This document shows positions 56,235 to 64,000 of a stretch of 64,000 bases of DNA, piece by piece. The stretch's first letter is position 1. Each line of letters starts with the position of its first letter. The position numbers were made by a program, and so were the translations under genes. The stretch comes from Oryzibacter oryziterrae (GTDB taxonomy: Bacteria > Pseudomonadota > Alphaproteobacteria > Rhizobiales > Pleomorphomonadaceae): the NCBI RefSeq assembly GCF_021864535.1, contig NZ_JAKJIC010000007.1, forward strand, positions 156,069-220,068, read 5' to 3'. A model generated the notes under the pieces. That model worked only from the letters and a program-made list of their open reading frames with translations. It did no database searches and had not been told where the DNA came from.

Positions 56235-58736
56235 ATGGCCGCACCCGGCAAGCCGCAGACCACCGTGCCCGATCCGCTTGACGCGGTTGCCGGCCAGGTG
56301 CGTCTGGCCCGCTTCGCGCTCGCCTGGGAGCGCCTCTGGCCGCGTCTGGCGCTTGCCCTCAACATCGGCGTGCTCTTGCTGGTGCTGAGCTGGACCGGCT
56401 TCCTCGATCGCCTGCCGGACCTCGTCCGTCTCGGCGTCGTCGGCATCATGGCACTGGCCTTGATCGCGGCACTTGGCTCCGCGCTGCTGGTCCGCCTCCC
56501 CACGCGCCGCGAGGCCCTGCAGCGGCTTGAGCGCGACAGCGGCCTGGCGCACCATCCCCTCACCACGCTCGTCGACCAGCCCGCCATCGGTGACCGCGAC
56601 CCCGTTGGTCGCGCCCTGTGGCAGGCGCATCGGCGCCGCGTCATGGCCGAGGCCGCAGGCGCGCGCGCCGCCGCGCCGTCTCCCCGGCTCGACAAGGCCG
56701 ATCCTTACGCCTTGCGCGCCCTCGTCTTCCTCCTGGCAATCATCGGCTGGCTGGCGACACCGGATCATGTGGACCCGCTGCGCTCTGCCTTCCGCCTGCC
56801 GGAAAGCCCGCGGCCGGACCTGCGCATGGACGCCTGGGTGGCTCCGCCCGCCTATACCGGCGCCGCCCCGCGCTACCTGCCCACCGACCAGACCGCCGAT
56901 GCCGCGCCGATCCGCGTACCCGCCGGCAGCCTGCTGACCCTGCGCCTCAATGGCGTTTCCGATGTGGCCGCCACCTATGCCGGCGCCAGCGGCACCGAGG
57001 GCAAGGACGTCGCCGTCAGTCAGGTCGCTCCCAAATCGGTCCCCGCTCCGGACACGCACGAGCCCACGGCCTTTGAGTGGCCGCTTGAAGCCTCGGGCAC
57101 GCTGACCGTGACGAGCGGCGAAAGCGTCCTCACCCGCTACCGCTTCGACGTCGTGCCGGACAAGCCGCCGGTGATCCGCCTGACCGAAGAGCCCGGTGCC
57201 ACGGCCAAGGGTGCCCTCCACCTTGCCTATGAAGCGCTCGACGACTATCGCGTCGCCTCCGCCGTCGCCCATTTTGCCCCCGAGGGGGTGAGCGCGAACG
57301 CCCGGCCGCTCGCAACCCTGTCCGACCTGCCGCTGACGACCCCGGCCAAGGGGGCGCCGACGCCAGCCGCGTCACTCACGCGCGACTTCGCCGCCAATCC
57401 GCTGGCCGGCAGCCTCGTCAAACTGACACTCGAGGCCGTCGACGAGGCCGGACAGCATGGCACCTCGCCGCCGCTCCTCATGCGTCTGCCTCAGCGGACG
57501 TTCCACAACCCGCTTGCCGCCATGCTGGTGGAACAGCGCCGCCGTCTCGCCGCGGACGCCAATCAGGCCCTCGACGTCGCCAGCAGCATCGAAACCGCCA
57601 GCGATCTCGGCGCCGACTATATCGGCAGGGCCGCGCCCATCATCGGCATGCGCGTCGTGATCGAGCGCATCCGCTACGCGCGCTCCGACGACGATCTCCG
57701 CAGTGCCATGGATCTGCTGTGGTCCATGGCGCTCGCCATCGAGGCCGGCGACACCTCCGACGCCGAGCAGCATCTGCGCGACGCGCGCAACGCCTTGCGC
57801 GACGCCATCGAACGCGGCGCCAGCAAGGAAGAGATCGCCCGCCTGATGGACGAGGTGCGCAAGGCCCTCGACGACTACATGCAGGCGATGGCCGAGCAGC
57901 TGCGCAACAATCCCGACCGCATGCGCGAGCTGGCCCAGCGCAAGCCCAACCCCTCGCAAGTCATGAAGCCCGAGGACCTCGACAAGCTGCTGAAACGTCT
58001 GCAGGAACTGAGCGAGCTCGGCCAGAAGGACGCCGCTCAGCAGCTCCTCTCCCAGCTCGACGACCTCATCGACAACATGCAGATGATGCCCTCCGACCAG
58101 GCACAGGGCCAGCAGGGCGGCGAGGACAAGGCGCTCGACGCGCTCGCCAACATGATCCGCCGCCAGCAGGAGCTGATGAACAAGACGCACAAGTTCACGC
58201 CCGAAGGCCGCACCGACGAAACCACCAACATGGACGGCAACCAGCAACAGCAGGCGCTCGGCGATCTGCAGAGCCAGCAGCAGCAGCTGGAAAAGCAGTT
58301 GCAGGACCTGCTCGGCCAAATGCAGCAGCAAGGGCGCGATGGCCGCGACCAGCTGGGCGAAGCGGGCAAGAGCATGCGCGGTGCCGGCGAACAACTCGGC
58401 CAGGGCGATCCCGAGACGGCGCTTGAGCGCCAGGGGCAGGCGCTTGACGCCATGCGCAAGGGCGCCCAGCAGATGGCACAGGGCAGCGAGGGCGACGGCA
58501 CCGGCCAGGGCAAGGGCACCCGCAAGCCCGGCGACAGCCAGGCCGAGGCCACCGATCCGCTCGGTCGTCCGCAGCGCCGCACGGGCCCGGATTTCGGCGA
58601 CACCACCTCCGTGCCCGGCGAGATCGAGGTTCAGCGCGCCCGCAAGCTGCTCGACGAGTTGCGTCGCCGCTACTCCGACCCCAACCGGTCGCCGCTGGAA
58701 CTGGATTATCTCAAGCGCCTGCTCGGAACCTTCTGA
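56235..58736 (+). CDS. TIGR02302 family (DUF4175) membrane protein
   Basis: An 833-residue protein conserved in Hyphomicrobiales. Two close N-terminal helices (about 31-52 and 63-84) and one near 160-175 are followed by a large beta-rich region and a long, Gln/Asp-rich C-terminal part with heptad-like stretches (QQQALGDLQSQQQQLEKQLQ) and low-complexity QQQ runs. The ending LDELRRRYSDPNRSPLELDYLKRLL is characteristic of the family. Its function is unknown; an envelope role is likely. Confidence 0.92.
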   Translation: MAAPGKPQTTVPDPLDAVAGQVRLARFALAWERLWPRLALALNIGVLLLVLSWTGFLDRLPDLVRLGVVGIMALALIAALGSALLVRLPTRREALQRLERDSGLAHHPLTTLVDQPAIGDRDPVGRALWQAHRRRVMAEAAGARAAAPSPRLDKADPYALRALVFLLAIIGWLATPDHVDPLRSAFRLPESPRPDLRMDAWVAPPAYTGAAPRYLPTDQTADAAPIRVPAGSLLTLRLNGVSDVAATYAGASGTEGKDVAVSQVAPKSVPAPDTHEPTAFEWPLEASGTLTVTSGESVLTRYRFDVVPDKPPVIRLTEEPGATAKGALHLAYEALDDYRVASAVAHFAPEGVSANARPLATLSDLPLTTPAKGAPTPAASLTRDFAANPLAGSLVKLTLEAVDEAGQHGTSPPLLMRLPQRTFHNPLAAMLVEQRRRLAADANQALDVASSIETASDLGADYIGRAAPIIGMRVVIERIRYARSDDDLRSAMDLLWSMALAIEAGDTSDAEQHLRDARNALRDAIERGASKEEIARLMDEVRKALDDYMQAMAEQLRNNPDRMRELAQRKPNPSQVMKPEDLDKLLKRLQELSELGQKDAAQQLLSQLDDLIDNMQMMPSDQAQGQQGGEDKALDALANMIRRQQELMNKTHKFTPEGRTDETTNMDGNQQQQALGDLQSQQQQLEKQLQDLLGQMQQQGRDGRDQLGEAGKSMRGAGEQLGQGDPETALERQGQALDAMRKGAQQMAQGSEGDGTGQGKGTRKPGDSQAEATDPLGRPQRRTGPDFGDTTSVPGEIEVQRARKLLDELRRRYSDPNRSPLELDYLKRLLGTF

Positions 58737-58784
58737 GCACCGATCGCAGCGCAGGCCTCTGGCCGAGCCGTCCTGTGGACGACC

Positions 58785-60533
58785 TCAAAGCTCGAACAGA
58801 TCCTTGACCCCGGCCACCGCTTCGCGCGGCTTGCTGGCGCGTGACCGCTGGCCAAGCGCCGTGCGCGACAAGGTCCAGTGCACTTCCGGCGTTACCCGCG
58901 CCCGTCCGGGCAGCACGATCTGCAAGGTCTTGCGCCGGCCGTGCACGTCCGAAAGATAGACGCTGTCTTCGAGCTCCGGCGGAATCATCGGGCAGGAAAA
59001 TGTCCACGCCTCCCCGTCGGGGGCCAGCAGCAGCACGTCGCCGCCGGCCGTGCGGGTGGCGCGGATGGACGGGTGCAGGTGGAAGCGGATGGCAAACCGA
59101 TCCTGACGCGCCGACCGGCCGGCCATCAGCACGCGATCCGTTCCGAGAATTTCCGCCCCATCCGCCGAAAGCGTCAGGCTGCGCTCATGCTGCGCAGCAA
59201 AGGCTGCGGCATAGCCGTCATGCCGCGCGGCGACCACCGTGCCCTCGGCCCGGTCCTCGCGCTTGACCAGCACCTGCCGCGCGCCCGACGGCATCACCGT
59301 CCCGATGCGCCGCGCCAGCCGGCCGCTGTCGAGGAAGCTGGCGGAGGACGCATCCTCGAGCACCAGGGTCGAATGCGCCGGCGTGCTGCGCGCCGCGTCT
59401 CGCCAGCGCGGTTCGAGGCTCGAGCCGCAGTTGATGATGAAGCGATGCCCGCCCGACGACATCTCGAAGCTGAGGCAGCCCGCATGGGCGTGCTGGCTCA
59501 CCCCGAGCGGCGGGATGGCCCCCGTATCCATCAGCACCACGGTGCCCGCCGCATCGAGCCGCTGATAGCCCGAGTGGCTGGCGTTCTGCACCGGCACGCC
59601 GCGCGTATCGTCATAGGCGTGCAGGGTGGCCAACTGGTCGGCCTGACTCGCGCCCATGCCGTTGAAATGCGCGAAATGCCCGTCCGCATGCCGGAAGAAG
59701 CGCAGCATGGGCATCATCCGGTCGATGGACGACACCAGCGCCGCCGGTGGCGTGACGCCGCGCGTCGCATAGGCTTGCCGGAGCGGCAGCAACTCGGTGA
59801 GGATATCGACGATCACGCCGGGCTGGCGGCTCACGTGGCCGCCGTCGGGCAGCACCTGCCGGACAAGCTCCTGCTCGAGCCGCTGGCTCGCCTGGCGGAT
59901 CAGCCGCTGCTGCCCCTCGACCGACAGCGCAAACTCGGCCACCGCAATGGCGGCGATCAGACGCGGATAGCCGTCCGGCGCATCGAAGAAGCGGATGCGC
60001 AGGCGGCGCACCTGCCGCACCAGCGAGCGCACGAAGCGCCGATAGAAGCCACGATCGGCCTCTTCCAGAATGAGCGGCGACTGCGTCACCCAGGCGATCA
60101 CGCGCTGGGCGAGGATTTCCGTCGCAAAGGCCAGCGGCGGGGCCTTGGCTTCCTGGTTGATCCAGTCGGCCACCAGCGCCCGCGCATTCTGCCGGGCCAG
60201 CGCATTGTCGGCGGCGCGCAAATGCCGCAGCCAGCCGAAGCTGTGCAACTGCCGCGCCCAGCATTCCGACGGCGCTTCGAGATCGAAGGGCGAGCGCCCC
60301 GATGTCTCGATCACCTTGCCGGCGAAGGCGAAGACGCCGGCGTAGATGTCCGCTGCAATGGTGGGATCGGCGGTGCGGATATCCTGCGGAGCAATGACCA
60401 GCCGTTCCGGCGTGGCCCCAGGCCAACGCCAGCGCGAGAACGGGCCGCGTTCCAGTGAGACGATGGCCCGCCGAACGGCCAGTTCCGTCGCAAAGAACAT
60501 GAGGCGGGTGGTGCTGGTCAAAAGCCCCCGCAT
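58785..60533 (-). CDS. Heparinase II/III-family protein
   Basis: A 582-residue protein. The N-terminal helical toroid-like part (WARQLHSFGWLRHLRAADNA) and the C-terminal heparinase II/III domain with QHAHAGCLSFEMSSGGHRFI are recognisable. Alphaproteobacterial members of this family with about 560-600 residues are widespread; substrates (probably an exopolysaccharide) are unproven, and no signal peptide is evident. The ATG at 60533 (MRGLLTSTTRLMFF) is used; an upstream one at 60569 is possible. Confidence 0.88.
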   Translation of the reverse strand: MRGLLTSTTRLMFFATELAVRRAIVSLERGPFSRWRWPGATPERLVIAPQDIRTADPTIAADIYAGVFAFAGKVIETSGRSPFDLEAPSECWARQLHSFGWLRHLRAADNALARQNARALVADWINQEAKAPPLAFATEILAQRVIAWVTQSPLILEEADRGFYRRFVRSLVRQVRRLRIRFFDAPDGYPRLIAAIAVAEFALSVEGQQRLIRQASQRLEQELVRQVLPDGGHVSRQPGVIVDILTELLPLRQAYATRGVTPPAALVSSIDRMMPMLRFFRHADGHFAHFNGMGASQADQLATLHAYDDTRGVPVQNASHSGYQRLDAAGTVVLMDTGAIPPLGVSQHAHAGCLSFEMSSGGHRFIINCGSSLEPRWRDAARSTPAHSTLVLEDASSASFLDSGRLARRIGTVMPSGARQVLVKREDRAEGTVVAARHDGYAAAFAAQHERSLTLSADGAEILGTDRVLMAGRSARQDRFAIRFHLHPSIRATRTAGGDVLLLAPDGEAWTFSCPMIPPELEDSVYLSDVHGRRKTLQIVLPGRARVTPEVHWTLSRTALGQRSRASKPREAVAGVKDLFEL

Positions 60534-60764
60534 CGCGTGATTGCCTCCAGGAGCCGGCAAGGGTGCCAAAGGGCACGGACCGGTCGATCAAGCCTTGATA
60601 GGACGCGCCGTCCGGTTACCAATTGGTGACCGAACATCGTTAATGTTGATTAAAATTTTAACCGTCGCCCGAGCGCCACGCAATTGCCGGAGAACACGGC
60701 AATGTCGCAGCAGGCGGGCCTCGCAAGCCCCGCCTGTAACGCTCGATGGGATCGGTTGCCGGCC

Positions 60765-62288
60765 TCAGACCCGCTTGCGCAGCCGCGCGGCAAAGAAGCC
60801 GTCGAGGCCAGAGAGCCGCGGATCGGCATTTTTCAGATGGCACGGCAGCGTGCGCACATAGCCCTCGGACGTGATCACCTCTTCAAGGCCGAACACGTCC
60901 TCCGCCGTCACCGGCACCACGTCGAGCGGCGCATCGATCAGCATCAGGCGGCGGATCTGGTCCGGCCCTTCCTCCGGCTCCAGCGAACAGGTCGAGTAGA
61001 CCAGCAGGCCGCCGGGCCGCAGCATGCGGATGGCCTGATCGATCAGCTTGCGCTGCACGGCGGCAAGGCCGGCCACGTCGGCCGGCTTCTTGCCGAGCAT
61101 GCCGTCCGGATGCCGGCGCAGCGTACCGGTGGCCGTGCAGGGCGCGTCGAGCAGCACCATGTCGAAGGTCCCGCCCAGCCATTCGGTCGCGTCGGCCTTG
61201 ACGATGTTGGCCTTGAGACCCAGCCGGTAGAGATTGCGCTCGAGCCGCTGCAGGCGGTGATAGGAAATGTCGAGCGAGGTCACCTCGGCGCCGAGTTCGG
61301 CCAGCAGGGCCGTCTTGCCGCCGGGTGCCGCGCAGAGGTCGGCCACCTTCTTGCCCTTGAGGTCGCCGAAGAGATAGACCGGCAGCGCGGCGGCGGCATC
61401 CTGCACCCACCACTGCCCCTCTTCGTAACCATCAAGCTTTTCCACCGCGCCGGTCACGGCAATGCGCACCGTACCCGTCGGCAGCACGATGCCGCCGAGG
61501 CGCGCCGCCCATCCTTCCGCATCCGATTTCACGGTGAGATCCAGCGTCGGCTCGATGGCGTTGGCCTCGGCGATGGCGCGCGCCGTCTCGGCGCCATAGG
61601 CCGCCGTCCAGCGCTCCATCAGCCAGGCCGGCGTGTTGAGCGTCACGGGATCCTGCTCGGCGAGGATGGCCTGCTTGTTGTCGGCAATGCGCCGCAACAC
61701 GGCATTGGCCAGCCCCTTGAACGCCGCCGCCCCGCGATCGAGCGCGGCAAGTTCCACGCCGAGGGCCACCGCGGCATGATCGGCTACATCCATGAACAGG
61801 ATCTGCGCGGCGGAGATCGCCATGATCGCCTTGAGCGAACCGGCATCATCCGGAAGCGGCCGGGTCAGGAAGCGGCTGATGGCCTCCTCGATCTGGCCGT
61901 TGCGACGCAACGTGAAGCCGACAATGGCGCGCGCCAGACCGCGATCGCGCGGATCGAGCGCCTGATACTTGGCCGCCGACGGACCTTCATCAAGCAACTG
62001 GTCGAGCAGCTTGCCCTTCATCACGCCGGCGATCAGGTCGGCGGCGACGACACGGGCCTCCATGCCCTGTACGCGCTTGGGCCGTCCGCCGCCGGGCGTC
62101 GCCATGCGCGCGCCGAAGGGCGCACCGCCGCGCGGCCCGCCCTTGAACCCGCCGGGACCTTCCTTGCGGGGACCGTCGCCGAACGAACCCTTGGGCTTGT
62201 GAAAGCCGCCACCGGGCTTGCCGGGTCCGCGTTTGCCGCCGGACGGGCCTTTCGGCCCCCTGCCGGTCCCACCATTTCCTTCACTCAT
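60765..62288 (-). CDS. rsmB: 16S rRNA (cytosine-967-C5)-methyltransferase
   Basis: A 507-residue RsmB-like protein. The NusB-like N domain (about 85-220) is followed by the SAM-dependent methyltransferase domain with [18 protein letters not shown] (SAM site), [17 protein letters not shown] (motif IV, PC) and CSLEPEEG (catalytic Cys motif). The first 75 residues are a Gly/Lys/Pro-rich extension absent from typical RsmB, perhaps an RNA-binding tail. The ATG at 62288 overlaps the htpX stop by four bases. Confidence 0.92.
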   Translation of the reverse strand: MSEGNGGTGRGPKGPSGGKRGPGKPGGGFHKPKGSFGDGPRKEGPGGFKGGPRGGAPFGARMATPGGGRPKRVQGMEARVVAADLIAGVMKGKLLDQLLDEGPSAAKYQALDPRDRGLARAIVGFTLRRNGQIEEAISRFLTRPLPDDAGSLKAIMAISAAQILFMDVADHAAVALGVELAALDRGAAAFKGLANAVLRRIADNKQAILAEQDPVTLNTPAWLMERWTAAYGAETARAIAEANAIEPTLDLTVKSDAEGWAARLGGIVLPTGTVRIAVTGAVEKLDGYEEGQWWVQDAAAALPVYLFGDLKGKKVADLCAAPGGKTALLAELGAEVTSLDISYHRLQRLERNLYRLGLKANIVKADATEWLGGTFDMVLLDAPCTATGTLRRHPDGMLGKKPADVAGLAAVQRKLIDQAIRMLRPGGLLVYSTCSLEPEEGPDQIRRLMLIDAPLDVVPVTAEDVFGLEEVITSEGYVRTLPCHLKNADPRLSGLDGFFAARLRKRV

Positions 62289-63229
62289 CCCCACGGTCCG
62301 CGCTGCTGGCGCTGTCCCGGGTTGCTCGGACGCCTGCTGCCCCACGGCCCCGCCGCCTGAGAGGCAGGGGGCGCGCTAAACGCACCGGTCTCGCCGGCCA
62401 TGGCCACGAGCGCCTTGATGCGGTTTTCCGTATCCGGATGGGTCGAAAACAGGTTGTCCATGCGCTGCCCAGACAGCGGATTGACTATGAACATATGCGC
62501 CGTAGCAGGATTTTGCTCCGCTGTCATGTTCGGTACGTGATGGGCAGCCCCCGAAATCTTGTTGAGCGCGGCGGCAAGGGCCAGCGGTTGGCCCGAAATT
62601 TCGGCGCCGCGCCGGTCGGCGGCATATTCGCGGCTGCGCGAAATCGCCATCTGCACCAGCATGGCCGCCATCGGCGCCACGATCGCCGCCAGCAGCACGC
62701 CGACGAAACCGAGCGGATTGTTCTGGTCGCGCCGCCCGCCGAAGAACAGGCCGAAGTTGGCCAGCATGGAGATGGCGCCGGCAAAGGTCGCCGTGATCGT
62801 CATGGTCAGCGTGTCGCGGTTCTGCACATGGGCAAGCTCATGGGCCATCACGCCCGCCACTTCCTCGGCCGACAGCATGTTCAATAGGCCCGTCGTCGCC
62901 GCGACGGCGGCATTCTGCGGGTTGCGCCCGGTGGCAAAGGCATTGGGCTGCGGATTGTCGATCACATAGACGCGTGGCATCGGCAGGCCCGCGTTGGCGG
63001 CGAGACGCCGCACGAGGCCGTAATACTCGGGCGCCGTCCGTTCATCCACCTCGCGCGCCCGGTGCATGGCCAGCACCATCTTGTCGGCGTTCCAGTAGGA
63101 GAAGAAGTTCATGCCGGCCGCCACGACGAACGCGATCATCATGCCGCCCTGGCCGCCGATCAGGAAGCCGAGCCCCATGAACAGCGCCGTCATGGCCGCA
63201 AGCAGAAGGCTGGTCTTGAAGAAATTCAT
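62285..63229 (-). CDS. htpX: Membrane metalloprotease HtpX
   Basis: A 314-residue M48-family zinc protease for membrane protein quality control. HEXXH is H130-E-L-A-H134 in [13 protein letters not shown], the third zinc ligand is in the [12 protein letters not shown] segment, and membrane helices lie at about 8-27, 29-45, 148-165 and 180-200. The C-terminal tail is Pro/Gly-rich. The ATG at 63229 is used. rsmB follows with translational coupling. Confidence 0.96.
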   Translation of the reverse strand: MNFFKTSLLLAAMTALFMGLGFLIGGQGGMMIAFVVAAGMNFFSYWNADKMVLAMHRAREVDERTAPEYYGLVRRLAANAGLPMPRVYVIDNPQPNAFATGRNPQNAAVAATTGLLNMLSAEEVAGVMAHELAHVQNRDTLTMTITATFAGAISMLANFGLFFGGRRDQNNPLGFVGVLLAAIVAPMAAMLVQMAISRSREYAADRRGAEISGQPLALAAALNKISGAAHHVPNMTAEQNPATAHMFIVNPLSGQRMDNLFSTHPDTENRIKALVAMAGETGAFSAPPASQAAGPWGSRRPSNPGQRQQRGPWG

Positions 63230-63461
63230 CGCTTTGTCCCATTCCGAGCGAGTGCTATATGGCCACCTGGTGCATCGACCCAATCGCATGGTCCGGCCTG
63301 TAAGGGCCAGTCCGATTGGACATGTCGCGGCACAAACAAGAAAATCGAGTGCACGGAATACCGTTCAAGGTGACTCCTCTGACTGAATCAGTGCACTTGA
63401 GGTCGTCCGCTCAGTCTCCCATAGAATGGGAAGCGGCCCGGTGAAGATCAAGGATCACGCC

Positions 63462-63665
63462 ATGACCGACGAAACCAAGTCTCCCGAGGCGCGCCGTCGC
63501 ATCGAAGACCTGCCGCCCGCCGCCCAGCGCGCCCTCGCGGAAGCCGAAGAGCGCCGCCGGACCGCCGTCGCAGCCGAACAACCCAAGGAGTTGCACGGCC
63601 GCAAGGGTCCTGAGCCGGTGCGCTATGGCGACTGGGAGCACAAGGGCATTCTCTCGGACTTCTGA
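63462..63665 (+). CDS. DUF1674 protein (SDHAF4-like)
   Basis: A 67-residue protein with the signature RYGDWEHKGILSDF at the C-terminus, matching SDHAF4, the factor that helps assemble the flavinated succinate dehydrogenase subunit. AAGGA is placed well before the ATG at 63462. It is divergent from htpX, as often seen in Hyphomicrobiales. Confidence 0.92.
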   Translation: MTDETKSPEARRRIEDLPPAAQRALAEAEERRRTAVAAEQPKELHGRKGPEPVRYGDWEHKGILSDF

Positions 63666-63965
63666 GAGCGTCCTTTCCCCAGTGTATCCCGTGGAAACAA
63701 ATCGATCACGAAGCTCTGATGGATTTCACAATTCCGCCGCCTTTCGGCCATTGGGGGAACATGGGGCATAGGCAGCATTCTCCGCGTTGCCCCGGTGAAC
63801 ACCGGTTTGAATAGGCCCCGGCTCAATCCAGCCCCCCAGCCCCCCGGGTCCTGCGTATCGCCGGTGAACGTGCGTTCCCGAGAACGGGAACAAGCGGCCG
63901 GGGCACACAATTTTCTCTGAGCTCGAGCCGACCGCAATGACGATGGCCTCCGATGCGAGGACACG
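63666..63965. other. 300-base intergenic region with small inverted repeats
   Basis: It holds two hairpin-forming palindromes: CCGGTG-AA-CACCGG (63792-63805) and GTTCCCG-AGAA-CGGGAAC (63874-63891). Neither is followed by a T run. Short frames on the minus strand lack resemblance to known proteins. Purpose unclear. Confidence 0.5.
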
Positions 63966-64000
63966 ATGACGGCGCCTGATCCCGGCAGCCGCCCCGGAGC
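63966..64000 (+). CDS. Possible start of the next gene (3' end outside window)
   Basis: ATG at 63966 with GAGGA five bases upstream; the visible codons read MTAPDPGSRPG. Too little sequence remains to identify it. Confidence 0.4.
   Translation, partial: MTAPDPGSRPG

Noticed and set aside
60640..60653. TTAA-N6-TTAA as a CtrA site upstream of the heparinase-like gene
   Set aside because: The spacing is six, not seven, and the surroundings are simply AT-rich; too weak to call.

Overview
The window is a GC-rich chromosomal segment from an alphaproteobacterium, most likely order Hyphomicrobiales (Rhizobiales). This is inferred from gene content: a TIGR02302 (DUF4175) protein, htpX overlapping rsmB with a DUF1674/SDHAF4 gene nearby, tlpA divergent from argH with lptM and lysA close by, a complete CpaA-F (Flp/Tad) pilus set, and CtrA-like TTAACCAT motifs upstream of pilus genes. 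No rRNA, tRNA, CRISPR array, prophage or insertion sequence was recognised.

Layout. 1-5.9 kb: the 3' part of an AsmA-family gene carrying a 17-copy PADK repeat, an FAD-dependent oxidoreductase and a copper-exporting P-type ATPase. 5.9-9.6 kb: an 8-oxoguanine-deaminase-like amidohydrolase, a lone ABC ATPase, glucokinase and methylglyoxal synthase. 10-20.4 kb: a long plus-strand nucleoside uptake and salvage operon (BMP-type binding protein, ATPase, two permeases, cdd, purine nucleoside phosphorylase, deoA, deoB, add, upp). It has a terminator hairpin after the binding-protein gene and ends at a strong terminator after upp.

20.4-33.6 kb: an Flp/Tad pilus locus. The minus strand carries pilin, cpaA, cpaB, cpaC, cpaD, cpaE, cpaF, tadB and tadC. 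The plus strand carries an orphan secretin-N-domain protein, two TadE/TadG pseudopilin-like genes and a membrane HAMP-PAS protein that looks like a histidine kinase without its catalytic residues. 33.6-38.8 kb: an M20 amidohydrolase, AEC transporter, PEBP-like secreted protein, MgtC-like protein, SlyX and two small secreted proteins, one with five Asp-rich 11-residue repeats.

39-48 kb: urease genes in two minus-strand blocks. ureD-ureA-ureB-(VapB-VapC)-ureC is interrupted by a toxin-antitoxin pair between ureB and ureC. ureE-ureF-ureG lies downstream, separated from ureC by LysE, MFS and SRPBCC genes. UreE carries an unusually long His-rich tail. 48-54.6 kb: a frameshifted SnoaL-like gene, lysA, lptM, a small ADP-ribosylation/crystallin J1-like gene, argH, tlpA, two small genes and a COG0523 metallochaperone GTPase with a His-rich loop. 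54.6-64 kb: a D,D-carboxypeptidase, the TIGR02302 protein, a heparinase-like protein, rsmB, htpX, an SDHAF4-like gene and the possible start of another gene.

The genes form a few working units: nucleoside import feeding phosphorolysis and base/sugar-phosphate recovery; a surface pilus with possible CtrA control; and a nickel-dependent urease with several metal-binding accessory proteins. Start codons were chosen by eye from family N-termini, Shine-Dalgarno-like sequences and gene spacing. No database search was run.
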